DNA from: JADJOM01 sp963817435
GTDB taxonomy: Bacteria > Gemmatimonadota > Gemmatimonadetes > Gemmatimonadales > GWC2-71-9
Direction: 5' to 3'
NCBI GenBank assembly: GCA_963817435.1
Contig: CAWFNY010000001.1
Span: 2,086,940-2,150,939 of the forward strand
DNA length: 64,000 nt
Shown: piece by piece, positions 38,650 through 47,001 of the stretch
How the letters are laid out: every line of letters starts with the position of its first letter
How positions within the stretch are numbered: position 1 is the first letter of the stretch
The notes under the pieces: model-generated
Told to the model about the DNA's origin: nothing
Seen by the model: the letters and a program-made list of their open reading frames with translations, nothing else
The model's database searches: none
Translations under genes and position numbers: made by a program

Positions 38650-40506
38650 ATGATGATTTCCGCGGGAATCCTCAGCATCCTTGCCACGTGGGCTGTGGTG
38701 GCCCTCGCCTTGGTGGGGTGGGGGTTCGCGGCCCGACGCTCGTTCGGCCTGAGACGCCTGTGCACGGACGCGGCGCTGATGTCGTTCTGGATGGGCTTCG
38801 CCCTGGTCATACTTTTCTTGCAACTATGGCACCTCTGGCTCCCGGTGAGTTGGGAGGCGGCGGTGGTCGTGGGTGCGGTGGGACTTGCGGGCCTGGTGGG
38901 CTACGCTCGAGAGGTGAGGGAATGGACCTCTCGAATCAACTGGCATCAGAGGTGGCCGGATCTCCTCGCCCTTGGCTCCGCGGCGGTCTGGACGGCGGAT
39001 CGCGCGATGGGGCCCCTGAAAGTATACGATTCGGGAAACTACCATATGCCGGTGGTACTCTGGTCCAAGACGTACCACATCATCCCAGGCCTCGGAAATC
39101 TGCATGACCGGCTCGCCTTCAACAATTCTCACCTGTTGTACGCCGCCATGCTCGACCACGGTCCTTGGAGTGGTCGCTCGCAGCATTTGGCCGACGGCCT
39201 GCTTCTCCTGGGCCTGTTGGCCAGAGTCATGCTGAGTGGTTTCCGGCTCGCGAGGGGCGGCCCAGGGAGGAATGACCGACATCTTTTCGATCTACTGCTG
39301 CTGGCCCCCTCGATCGGTCTGGTGCGGTCAACGGTGGTCTCAAGTCTGAGTACCGATGCAGCCGTTATAGCGGTCCTGCTGGTGGCCGGCGCCGATCTCT
39401 ACGGGTACATCAGCGAATCGGCGGATAGTGGAGATCTAGGGGAGAAGGCACACCTTGTGGTGGCGATAACGTCACTCCTCGTCCTGGCGGCGTGCATCAA
39501 GTTGAGCGCCATCGCCTTCGCCGCCGTGGGCTGGGCCCTTGCGGTAACAATCTGGATTCAGGAGTACCGCCGGCGGGGCCCTCTCTTCCGCCGCGCTCTA
39601 GGCTGGGTCGCGTCGATCGCGGTCTGGCTCGGAGGCGGGTGGGTCGTACGGGGTGTTCTGCTGAGCGGGTATCCGGCATTCCCCAGTACCAGCCTCGCGT
39701 TCCCCGTGAAGTGGCGCTTGCCGGAAGAACTGGCCAGGGTCGAGGCAGCCCTTATCACCCACTACGCGCGCACTGGACAGCCAGCAGGGCTCGGGGACCC
39801 TTGGTTCAGTCACTGGCTTCGCTCTTTGGCTGGGGTGCCTTCGGCGAGATGGCAAATTGCCATACCGGCTCTCCTGGCGCTTCTCGGCGGCGCAATCTGC
39901 GCGTGGGAGGTCCGGCGACTTCTAGACGCCCCCCGGATCCTTCGCCGAGGCTGGGCACTTCTCGCACCGATCTTCGCAGGGCTGGCTCTCTGGGGGTTCA
40001 AGGCCCCCGCGCCGAGATTCGGGCTTCCCTTCTTCTGGCTTCTGGCAGCACTCGTCGTGACCCAGATCTTCAACATCGTAGGCCCGGAATCTTTGGAAAA
40101 GGTCCGGCCCTGGCTTCTCGGCTGCCTTCTGCTCGCCATCATCCCTTTGACGCCGATCGGAACGACCTACTTCCATGATCGCGAGGCCGGCGATGAGTTG
40201 GGTGGGCTGTTCGTGAGCTCGAGTACGAACTCCCTTTGGGCCCCTCTCCCACAGGTCGGACTTAGCCAGTATCTCACCAATTACGGTCTCACCCTAAACA
40301 TCCCTTTGCGTGACACGCGCTGCTTCTGGGCGACTCTCCCTTGCACTCCCTATCCCGCACCCAACCTACGCCTCATCGAGCCCGGACATATGGAATCAGG
40401 ATTCATGACAGTCGGAGCTTGGAAACAGCAGTATTGGCCCCGACGGCAGTCTGATTTCGTGGACCGTTGGTACCGCCTGGAACAGCGCCAACCGAGCTCA
40501 GAGTAG
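38650..40506 (+). CDS. large polytopic membrane protein, LIC_10190-like
   Basis: A 618-residue protein with about 12-14 hydrophobic helices. A conserved-looking loop after the fourth helix (YDSGNYHMPVVLWSKTYHI, then PGLGNLHDRLAFNNSHLL) matches my memory of the LIC_10190 membrane protein group. That group has the shape of GT-C glycosyltransferases. No catalytic assignment is made. GAAGGAG lies seven bases before the ATG. Codons ending in A or T are visibly commoner than in its neighbours, and it abuts an IS110 remnant. Both facts suggest acquisition by transfer. Confidence 0.7.
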   Translation: MMISAGILSILATWAVVALALVGWGFAARRSFGLRRLCTDAALMSFWMGFALVILFLQLWHLWLPVSWEAAVVVGAVGLAGLVGYAREVREWTSRINWHQRWPDLLALGSAAVWTADRAMGPLKVYDSGNYHMPVVLWSKTYHIIPGLGNLHDRLAFNNSHLLYAAMLDHGPWSGRSQHLADGLLLLGLLARVMLSGFRLARGGPGRNDRHLFDLLLLAPSIGLVRSTVVSSLSTDAAVIAVLLVAGADLYGYISESADSGDLGEKAHLVVAITSLLVLAACIKLSAIAFAAVGWALAVTIWIQEYRRRGPLFRRALGWVASIAVWLGGGWVVRGVLLSGYPAFPSTSLAFPVKWRLPEELARVEAALITHYARTGQPAGLGDPWFSHWLRSLAGVPSARWQIAIPALLALLGGAICAWEVRRLLDAPRILRRGWALLAPIFAGLALWGFKAPAPRFGLPFFWLLAALVVTQIFNIVGPESLEKVRPWLLGCLLLAIIPLTPIGTTYFHDREAGDELGGLFVSSSTNSLWAPLPQVGLSQYLTNYGLTLNIPLRDTRCFWATLPCTPYPAPNLRLIEPGHMESGFMTVGAWKQQYWPRRQSDFVDRWYRLEQRQPSSE

Positions 40507-40951
40507 GCCCCACCTGCCCGTGCTCCATGTCGGCGAGCATGGGGATTTCACCGGCGAAGACGGAAAGTACGCCGACGGGAAGATCAGCTTCCTCGTTGTT
40601 CCGGGGGACTCGGGGACCGGACCTCGGCCGAATGCGCGGCCCTCTTCACCCCCGAGGAGGGGCACTCCTCAACGCTGATCCTCCGATCCTAACCGGCACT
40701 ACTTCGGGGGAAAGGTCAGGCGGAGCGTCGAGCGCTTCTCGCTGTCATGCCGAGCGAGGGATCTCTTGGGGCTGCCGTAGAGGGGATCGGGAAGGCCGTT
40801 GGCAATAATTGCCGAAAGCAGCGGTTGACGAATCCGAGGCCGCGCCGGGAAGAGGGCAGTGTAGTCGTTCGAGCCAGGAGGCCGCGAGGAATCGCGGCCC
40901 CTTCCTTGCTATGCACCGTGGCGCGCGTGCCCAAGAGGAGTGTCTGAACCG
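40507..40951. other. 445-base stretch with repeat fragments
   Basis: It includes one short GTCATGCCGAGCGAGGGATC copy (about 40742) and a degenerate GGCCGCGAGGAATCGCGGCC palindrome (about 40880). No gene is supported. Confidence 0.45.
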
Positions 40952-41725
40952 ATGGCGTTGAATGACGGGGCCGAAATGCCCTTCCTCGACCACCTCGAGG
41001 AACTCCGCTGGCGTCTCATGTGGGCCATTTTGTCCCTGGTGATCGGGGTCTGCCTCGCCGTTTTGGCCTTGCTCAAGATCAACGTGATCGGCTGGCTCTC
41101 CCGGCCCATCGCCCCCTATCTCCCCACCCACAAGCTCGTCTACACCCACCCGGGCGATCCATTCTCGATCTTCATGCAGGCCGCCGGGATCATCGGCCTC
41201 ATGCTCGCCCTGCCCTTCATTCTCTTCCAGCTCTGGGCCTTCCTCGCGCCGGCGCTCTACGCGAAGGAGAAGCGGGTGGTGATGGCGGTGGTCATTGGCG
41301 CGGTGTTCCTGTTCGCGGCCGGTGCGGCGATGGGGTACTTCATCGTGCTGCCCCTGGCGATCCCGTGGCTGATGGATTTCGGCAACGGAGCGCTCGAGCC
41401 GATGATCACGGCCTCGGAGTACTTCGGCTTCGCGTTCAGCATGACGCTGGCGTTCGGGATCGCCTTCGAGCTGCCGGTGGTGCTCCTCGGTCTCGCCGCG
41501 CTGGGCGTGGTCACTCCGAAATTTCTCATCCACTATCGCCGCCATGCGATCGTCGGGGCGTTCATCATCGGCGCCTTCCTGACGCCGGGGGACATGGTCT
41601 GGACCACGGTCGCCATGGCGGGGCCGTTGTATCTCCTCTACGAAATCAGCATCCTGCTCGCCTATGTCGTCGTCCGGCGGCGAGCCGCCGCCGAGCGGAA
41701 GGCGGAGGCCGACGCGAGGGGCTGA
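40952..41725 (+). CDS. tatC: Sec-independent protein translocase subunit TatC
   Basis: A 257-residue protein with six transmembrane helices and the TatC hallmarks. The N-terminal 'FLDHLEELRWRL' (signal-binding Glu) comes first, with a Pro-rich loop and 'LPFILFQLWAFLAPALY' after it. A conserved charged position follows helix 3 and 'FGIAFELPVV' after helix 4. TatC is the twin-arginine signal receptor of the Tat pathway for folded proteins. No tatA or tatB is adjacent. GAGGAG lies 11 bases before ATG 40952. An upstream in-frame GTG at 40940 overlaps that site and is rejected as the start. Confidence 0.95.
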   Translation: MALNDGAEMPFLDHLEELRWRLMWAILSLVIGVCLAVLALLKINVIGWLSRPIAPYLPTHKLVYTHPGDPFSIFMQAAGIIGLMLALPFILFQLWAFLAPALYAKEKRVVMAVVIGAVFLFAAGAAMGYFIVLPLAIPWLMDFGNGALEPMITASEYFGFAFSMTLAFGIAFELPVVLLGLAALGVVTPKFLIHYRRHAIVGAFIIGAFLTPGDMVWTTVAMAGPLYLLYEISILLAYVVVRRRAAAERKAEADARG

Positions 41726-41751
41726 TCGCCGGCGGTGGCGCTACGCCTTTC

Positions 41752-41935
41752 TTCTCATCCCGAGGGAGTGAAACAACCGAGGGATCTCTTTCGGTTCCGC
41801 TCGGAGCTCGAAGAGATCCCTCGCTGCGCTCGGGAGGACAAACCGTGGAGGCCGCGATTCATCGCGGCCACAACACCAAGCTCCCCCGGAATGTTGTCAT
41901 CCCGAGGGAATCCCGGAGGATCTCACCTCGGCCCC
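41752..41935. repeat. palindrome-family copy after tatC
   Basis: One nearly complete unit: TCATCCCGAGGGAGTG, GAGGGATCTC, CCCTCGCTGCGCTCGGGAGG, the GGCCGCGATTCATCGCGGCC palindrome, then TTGTCATCCCGAGG. It fills the space between tatC and the convergent vapC. Confidence 0.85.
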
Positions 41936-41968
41936 ACTCGCACTCGAACTCGGTCCAATCGCGAAGTG

Positions 41969-42328
41969 CTAAGCTGCCAACCCGAGCTCCGCGGCCACCC
42001 GGGCCAGGTTGTGATCGCTGGTCCAGAGCCGAGCCGGGCGGGCGAGGGCGGTCGCCGCGAGGAGGTGGGCATCGAGATATCCGATGCCTCGCCCCATGAG
42101 CTTGCGCCGCTCGATCAGGCCGAGGACCTCAGCGTCGGTGGCGCTGGGTGCAGCTGGAAGATTGGACAGCAGGTCGAGGATTTCGCGCCGATTGCGGAGA
42201 TTGCCGCAGGCGAGCTCACCGATCACGACCGGATGGACGAGCACCTCACCAGCCTCGAGGGCGACGAGCAGCTTCCCATTGCTCCGGCGCAGGTGGTCGA
42301 TCCAGACCGAGGTGTCGACCAGGATCAT
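41969..42328 (-). CDS. vapC: VapC-like PIN-domain toxin
   Basis: A 119-residue PIN domain. The acidic metal-binding residues are at the expected places: Asp5 in ILVDTSVWID, Glu in VIGELACGN, and Asp in 'GYLDAHLLAAT' and 'WTSDHNL'. VapC toxins are endoribonucleases that cut tRNA or rRNA. The start overlaps the antitoxin stop by four bases (ATGA at 42325-42328), so the pair is translationally coupled. The partner upstream is a VapB-type antitoxin. Confidence 0.92.
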   Translation of the reverse strand: MILVDTSVWIDHLRRSNGKLLVALEAGEVLVHPVVIGELACGNLRNRREILDLLSNLPAAPSATDAEVLGLIERRKLMGRGIGYLDAHLLAATALARPARLWTSDHNLARVAAELGLAA

Positions 42329-42522
42329 GCGCGTGCCGGCCGGCGCCGGGGCACCGGCTTCAGTCGAGGTTCGCTGCCGCCGAGTCGCGCCAGTCTGCGC
42401 GAGCTCTCGCGCGCGATCAGGGCCCGGAGTCCCTCATGGATGAGCGCGGTACGCTCCTCCAGACCGGAAAGTCTCTTCGCCTCGGCGAGCAGGGCATCGT
42501 CGAGATTCAGGGTGGTGCGCAT
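42325..42522 (-). CDS. vapB: VapB-like antitoxin
   Basis: A 65-residue protein with an N-terminal ribbon-helix-helix-like DNA-binding segment (MRTTLNLDDALLAEAKRLSG) and a basic, Pro-rich C-terminal tail that would bind the toxin. It is the classic antitoxin for the PIN toxin encoded immediately downstream. AAGGA lies six bases before ATG 42522. By family knowledge the antitoxin represses its own operon. No clear operator was identified, though TGTATATT about 25 bases upstream could be part of the promoter. Confidence 0.88.
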   Translation of the reverse strand: MRTTLNLDDALLAEAKRLSGLEERTALIHEGLRALIARESSRRLARLGGSEPRLKPVPRRRPARA

Positions 42523-43002
42523 GCGGATTCCTTCGGCAGGAGTCTGCATGGAATATACATCAGATGATGCCTTTGGAATCCGGCTCACCGGCGCCGCTCC
42601 TCTCCCTCCCAAGCCCTGCCCTCCCGCCGGATGTCGCATTCGATGTCGGGAATCGGCGACCCGGTGTCGTCGGGGAGATCAGGATCTGTCACTGGGCGTC
42701 ACCTTGCTGGATCCACTCGCAAGATGTGGAGCGGAGTGCGCAGCACCAGAGCGGGAAAACGCGGGGGCCGAGTTCCGAGCGCTGAGTGCTTAGGGTTTGG
42801 TGCTCGGCAACTGCCGTGGGGGCCGCGATTCATCGCGGCCAGAACACCAAGCTCCCCCGGATTGTTGTCATCCCGAGCAAAGCGAGGGATCCCTTCCTGT
42901 CCGGCAAGACGGCGGCCTCGCGCACCCGCCTCTCGCGTTCGTCGGGTCCACCCAGCGTCGAATTGGCCCGGGCCACCGCTGGGACGGCGGCAACTTGCCG
43001 GC
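42523..43002. repeat. 480-base stretch with the last palindrome-family copies
   Basis: It contains the 'agttccgagcgctgagtgctta' module (about 42770), one GGCCGCGATTCATCGCGGCC palindrome (about 42822) and TTGTCATCCCGAGC (about 42865). No further copies of any of these modules occur to the right of here. No gene is supported. Confidence 0.7.
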
Positions 43003-43245
43003 ATGCAGTTCGACATTGTGGGACCGATCCGCGACGCTGAAACGATCGCGGCAGGCCGCAAGATTCGTGAGCACGCCCGCCTGGTGCGTTGCTACGGTTC
43101 GGGGCGATGGCGGAAACGAAAAGGGGTCGCCCTGGTACGTCTCTCCGATGGAAGTCGTCGAGAGGCAGAGCTACATTGGTACGAAGCGACCGGACTCGGG
43201 ACTCGGGGACGAAGACGGCCGCCAGGTCCGGCTGCTGGAGCGTGA
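43003..43245 (+). CDS. small conserved hypothetical protein, C-terminus replaced at a junction
   Basis: The first about 66 residues match a small conserved family remembered from cyanobacteria and proteobacteria: MQFDIVGPIRDAETIAAG, then RLVRCYGSGRWRKRKG and AELHWYEATGLG. The family normally ends with a basic 'KEIKIKRFL'-like tail. Here the reading changes after GLG (about nt 43,200) to an unrelated Arg/Pro stretch and stops at 43245. The opposite strand from the same point is glyS. I infer the gene is cut at a sequence junction. The function of the family is unknown. Confidence 0.6.
   Translation: MQFDIVGPIRDAETIAAGRKIREHARLVRCYGSGRWRKRKGVALVRLSDGSRREAELHWYEATGLGTRGRRRPPGPAAGA
43195..43212. 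other. sequence junction 1: two unrelated genes cut at the same point
   Basis: Left of here the plus-strand small protein is intact, and right of here the minus-strand glycyl-tRNA synthetase is intact. Each loses similarity to its family here. The dispersed palindrome repeats stop 300 bases earlier and never return. Confidence 0.6.
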
Positions 43246-43723
43246 CGTTGGCGACGAGGACCTCGATGACATCCGCGGAGCCTTGTTTCTTGGCAATCTT
43301 GGCTAGCGCCGGGGCGGCGGCCTCACGGGCATGGGGCTCATCGTCAGCCTCGACGCCGATCACCTGGACGCCGGCCTTGCTCTGAGCCTTGAGGGCCCAG
43401 ACCTTGTCAGCGCGGAAGCGGCCCTTGCACTGCTTGCAGTCGACCATCGGGTCGGTGAAGCCGCCGACGTGGCCGCTGGCCTCCCAGACCTTGGGGTTCA
43501 TGATGATGGAGCAGTCGAGGCCGACCATGTCATCGCGGCTGGTGACCATGTCCTGCCACCAGGCGTCCTTGATGTTGCGCTTCAGTTCGACGCCGAGCGG
43601 GCCGTAGTCCCAGAAGCCGTTGATGCCGCCGTAGATCTCGCTGCTCTGGAAGATGAACCCGCGCCGCTTGGCCAAGGCGGTCAGTTTCTCCATGAGGCCC
43701 TGCTGCTTGTTGACTTCGCTCAT
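43205..43723 (-). CDS. glyS: glycyl-tRNA synthetase (alpha2 type), N-terminal fragment
   Basis: The N-terminal 170 or so residues of the dimeric GlyRS that charges tRNA-Gly. The class II motif 1 region reads LAKRRGFIFQSSEIYGGING then DYGPLGVELKRN. It is followed by SGHVGGFTDPMVDCKQCKGRF, including the zinc-type Cys pair. The rest of the catalytic core and the anticodon-binding domain (about 300 residues or more) are absent. Reading across the left end gives unrelated sequence. GGAG four bases before ATG 43723 supports the start. The gene is cut by the junction near 43.2 kb. Confidence 0.85.
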
Positions 43724-44211
43724 TTCACTCCGCCTTCTTTATTTCGATCTGCGTCCTTCGTGTCCAGATTGAGCGTTATATGTTCCTGGAGGGCATTACG
43801 CCAGTGCCGTGACGGTGGGCTTGACCATGGGACTCGGGACACCTCGGCTGGATCGAGTTGGCCGCTGTACCGACAATGGTGCACAAGACTCGCGGTCCAG
43901 CCAGCGTTGCCGGCGGACAACATCAGCCGCTAGTACTTCAGGCAGCCGCAGTTATGGCGATGGAACGTCAATCCTGTGGGGCGGGCTGCCCTTGCGGGAA
44001 TGCCACATACAGCGCCGACGGAAAAGTCTCTCCATGTTACTGTCTTGGAGTGCATGCCGTAAGTCACGTCCTGCAAAGTGGTTAGCGAGCACCTGTTTTG
44101 TTGCCGGTTCTGGGGGGCATTTGGTACGGCACCTGCATACGCCTTGATCGCTAGAGCATCATGGAATAGAAGTTACGGAGGTTCCACTTGCCTGCGAGGC
44201 GGGAGGCCGAC
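43724..44211. other. 488-base stretch, no firm gene
   Basis: A frame at 43954-44085 encodes a Cys-rich peptide (CGAGCPCGNATY, then PCYCLG) without a ribosome site. It is recorded as a possibility only. The rest is unassigned. Base composition is visibly less GC-rich than to the left. Confidence 0.3.
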
Positions 44212-44298
44212 GTGAACAGCCGAGCGATCATGCAGTTCTTTGTTCGCAAGCGGAAGATCGCGTTGCTGACGCTACTGGTCTACGCGGCGATGATGTAG
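44212..44298 (+). CDS. possible 28-residue membrane peptide
   Basis: GTG 44212 is preceded five bases upstream by GGGAGG. The frame encodes MNSRAIMQFFVRKRKIALLT then a short hydrophobic end, so a basic segment is followed by one half-length helix. It could be a real small protein or the leftover start of a larger gene. There is no family match by eye. Confidence 0.3.
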   Translation: MNSRAIMQFFVRKRKIALLTLLVYAAMM

Positions 44299-44363
44299 CC
44301 ACGCAACGGATTCAGGTCCGCTTCTTGGCGTGGACATGGCCGGGGGACGCCTGCAAGAGGCTC

Positions 44364-44825
44364 CTACCGGGCGGGCCTGCAGTTGCTGCAGAGGCCGGCG
44401 ATTTGAAAACGATGGGAGTGGACGGTGAAGGCCGCCTGAGAGGCGAGACGTTCGCGGATCAGGAGGATGTCGCTACTGTCGAACTCGATGACCCGGCCGC
44501 AATTCGTGCAGACCATGTGATCGTGGGGTGTCGCGCCGAGACAATGTTCGTAGTAGGCGCGGTTCTGGCCAACGAAGGCCCGCCGGAGTATGCCCGCATC
44601 GACAAGGAGCGGCAAGGTCCTATAAATCGTCGCCTTCCCTACCCTGATGCCCTGCTGACGGAGTGAAACCAGGAGGTCCTCCGGCTCGAAATGCTCCTGG
44701 CTGGACAGGATCGCGCGGACAAGAGTCTGGCGCTCCGAGGTGGACTTCAAGCCACGCTCTCGCAAGTAGTTGCGGAATACCTCCTCCGCCCTATCGACAG
44801 TATCTTGATCCAGTTTCGTGGGCAC
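44364..44825 (-). CDS. fur: Fur family metal-responsive repressor
   Basis: A 153-residue protein with the Fur layout. A winged helix (GLKSTSERQTLVRAILSS, GKATIYRTLPLL) is followed by the dimer and metal domain with HDHMVCTNCGRVIEF and HSHRFQIAGLCSNC. The two CxxC pairs form the structural zinc site, and His/Glu residues form the regulatory site. It could be Fur, Zur or PerR, which are not separable by eye. GTG 44825 with AAGGA nine bases upstream gives a normal N-terminus. It is divergent from the small zinc-motif gene at 45047, about 220 bases away. Confidence 0.9.
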   Translation of the reverse strand: MPTKLDQDTVDRAEEVFRNYLRERGLKSTSERQTLVRAILSSQEHFEPEDLLVSLRQQGIRVGKATIYRTLPLLVDAGILRRAFVGQNRAYYEHCLGATPHDHMVCTNCGRVIEFDSSDILLIRERLASQAAFTVHSHRFQIAGLCSNCRPAR

Positions 44826-45046
44826 GCAGACTGATCCTTCCCGGGTCGGTGCGGGTATATGGCATCCGCTAAAGCCACGGCAATTGCGAACGCATGGGCA
44901 GCGCCACCTGTGGCACCGCTGGCACGCGTGGATGCGCTCCAGGATACGATCTGGCGTCCCCCCAGGCGGGCATGAGACTATGCTTTCAATGGACGCCTGC
45001 GCCAAGGGGGCTCTCGGGGCCTTATGCAAGATGAAGGAGACGCGCT

Positions 45047-45268
45047 GTGGAACCAGATCTACCCGCACAGATGGACACCTGCAAATCGTGCGGGATGCCG
45101 TATGGCAATCCCAGCCCGCAAATGGCCGCGAGCCGGTCCTACTGCGAACGCTGCGCCAACCTGCCAGAGAACATCATGGCGGTGGTGGAGCTGCAATGCA
45201 AGCAACTGGCTGAGAAACGCCGGCAGGTAAAGGACCCGATCACCAACGTTGAGACACCGCCGGCATAG
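45047..45268 (+). CDS. small treble-clef-like zinc-binding protein
   Basis: A 73-residue protein with CKSCGMPYG near the N-terminus and YCERC about 20 residues later, then a helical, charged tail (VVELQCKQLAEKRRQVKD). Two CxxC pairs at this spacing suggest one zinc site. AAGGAG lies seven bases before GTG 45047. It is divergent from fur and 74 bases ahead of a ferredoxin gene on the same strand, so the two may be co-transcribed and metal-regulated (inference). The function is unknown. Confidence 0.65.
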   Translation: MEPDLPAQMDTCKSCGMPYGNPSPQMAASRSYCERCANLPENIMAVVELQCKQLAEKRRQVKDPITNVETPPA

Positions 45269-45342
45269 GCAGCTTGCGTTCGCTGGCGGCGATTGAGTAG
45301 GGTATGCGGCGAGGCTGCGTGCCGCAGCCAGGACTTGCGAGC

Positions 45343-45747
45343 ATGAGTGAACCAGGCCAGAACCAATTGCCCGACCCGCGATCCGATCGCCGGCAGTTCT
45401 TCCTGCGCGGGTTGCGGGAGGCGCTGGGCAGCCTGCTCAACGTCGTAGAGGGGCGGCCCGGCCTGTTTCCGTTGAGTCCCGCGTCCGGGGCAGGGCCATT
45501 GTCGAGTTCCAGATCGGTGCTCCGGCCACCCGGGGCGCTGCCGGAGGGGGATTTCATCAGGACATGTTACCGGTGCGGCAGTTGCGTGGATGCCTGCCCG
45601 TCGCATGCCATCAAACCCGTGCCGGGGAAGGATGAGGATCTTTCGGGCACACCGCACCTCGATGCGGATCTGGCGGCATGCGAGACGTGCAGCAGCCTGC
45701 CGTGCGTGCATGCGTGCCCGAGCGGTGCGTTGGCCAAACCAGGATAG
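45343..45747 (+). CDS. ferredoxin-type protein with two [4Fe-4S] motifs (NapF/NapG/MauM-like)
   Basis: A 134-residue protein. The N-terminus has the 'RRQFFLRGLREALG' pattern seen in NapF/NapG-like proteins. The first cluster motif is CYRCGSCVDACP and the second is CETCSSLPCVHACP with the longer CxxCx4C spacing. It should carry two [4Fe-4S] clusters for electron transfer. The partner oxidoreductase is not in the window. Start ATG 45343 has only a weak CAGGA site. An upstream in-frame start at 45304 is possible. A terminator for the opposite strand follows. Confidence 0.8.
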   Translation: MSEPGQNQLPDPRSDRRQFFLRGLREALGSLLNVVEGRPGLFPLSPASGAGPLSSSRSVLRPPGALPEGDFIRTCYRCGSCVDACPSHAIKPVPGKDEDLSGTPHLDADLAACETCSSLPCVHACPSGALAKPG

Positions 45748-45773
45748 GCAACGGCAGGGGGCAGACGGGCCCA

Positions 45774-45818
45774 GCAAAAAGAGGAGTCCCGAGCACCCAC
45801 TCCAATGCTCGGGACTCC
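45774..45818 (-). terminator. Rho-independent terminator of the PEP-CTERM gene
   Basis: A perfect 13-bp stem, GGAGTCCCGAGCA (45783-45795) with TGCTCGGGACTCC (45806-45818). On the minus strand it is followed by CTCTTTTTGC. It lies 35 bases after the minus-strand stop and could act weakly on the convergent ferredoxin gene. Confidence 0.9.
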
Positions 45819-45852
45819 AGTATACAGGTCAGCTGTGCTGTAAGGGGCGACC

Positions 45853-46544
45853 TTACCGTGTACGACGGCGCAGGAGCGCCACACCGCTCAAGGCCAGCAA
45901 AAGCATGGTAGTGGGCTCGGGCAGCAAAGTGCCGCTGATGTTGCCGGTACCCGCAGCGTGGAACCCCGTAACGAAGCCGCCGGCGGTCGTCACGTTCGTC
46001 AGATTGGCGCTGGACAGGACGATCGAGATCGGCTGCGTCGTATCGAACGCCAGGCCGAACGGCAGAGATTGGGTCCACACGGAAGTGCTCTGGCCGGCTG
46101 CTGCGATGGCGATCTTGTTACCGGTGTAGAAGAAGTCGAACTTGTCGATGTTCAGGCAAGACCCCAGGCGGCGGACGGGACTGCCTTGGTCAGCAGATCC
46201 ACGCCGAAGGTGTTCCCGTTCCCGCTCGTCTGGACCGAGCCGCCCGCAGCGGGGATACCCGACAGGCCCTTGATGAGAGCGTCGATGGCAATGTTGCTGC
46301 TCAGCGTGCTGCCCTGCTGGAGCCCGTCGACCAGGAAGGACATGGACATTAGCGGGTCAGCTTGAGCGGGCGTACCCGTGCTGCCTACGGCGCCGCCGGC
46401 ATCGTACAGCTCGGCTGCCGCTGTAGACCAGATCCAAGCCTGAGAACTGGATTTCGAGAACGTGGAGCACCGCTAGCGGGTGCAACGAGAATGCCGCACA
46501 ATGCGAAAGACAAGCGAAACGATAACAGCAATTGAAAGCCTCAT
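45853..46544 (-). CDS. PEP-CTERM exported protein, three frameshifts
   Basis: Reassembled from four segments. ATG 46544 with GGGAG seven bases upstream opens a signal-like MRLSIAVIVSL. The frame shifts near 46,510 to AVLHVLEIQFSGLDLVYSGS, and near 46,410 to AELYDAGGAVG and PLMSMSFLVDG. It shifts again near 46,162 to NIDKFDFFYTGN and on to the end. The C-terminus is a textbook PEP-CTERM tag: LLPEPTTMLLLALSGVALLRRR. The corrected protein is about 229 residues. The tag directs exosortase-type processing, and the style is typical of Planctomycetota. The function of the body is unknown. The middle shift lies in a G-run (TGGGGTC on the minus strand). Confidence 0.75.
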
Positions 46545-47001
46545 AGGCGTTCTCCCTCCTGTGCCCCTTGCGGACCACAAACATTCTCTGCTGCCCCCAG
46601 CAGAGACGATGGCCCACACGTATGATGATCACGATCTGCAATGAGTGACCGACTTGGAGATATAAGACACACGAAATCACCCGGCGAGAGGTGACACGTC
46701 TGCCATCAGCGAGAAATATACCCCAATCTCCAATCCGGCGATACCAGCCACACTATAGCCCAATATCGTCCCCCCTGCAACCTTTTTTTCGTTCCTGGAG
46801 GCAAATATCTCAAAGAGTCTCCGACATACACGAAACACCGGCGTATAGTCCGATAACTATGCAGCGCCTGCTCGTTGGCGGGATGTACGGAATCCGCTAG
46901 CATATCAGGAGTTGCGCGTCCTTGGACTGGTCGCAAGGAGGGCGTTCCTCGTTGCGCGTCCCGGCGAGTCCCTCATCGTGACTATCGTGGAGGCAGCATC
47001 C
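46545..47001. other. 457-base divergent intergenic stretch
   Basis: Between the PEP-CTERM gene and the sulfatase. It contains a 9-bp hairpin TCTCTGCTG/CAGCAGAGA (46585-46593 with 46598-46606) in the leader of the minus-strand gene. Otherwise it is AT-richer sequence in which both promoters must lie. No gene is supported. Confidence 0.4.

Noticed and set aside
43954..44085. Cys-rich peptide frame (CGAGCPCGNATY)
   Set aside because: It is possibly real, but without a ribosome site or a known family it cannot be supported as a gene.
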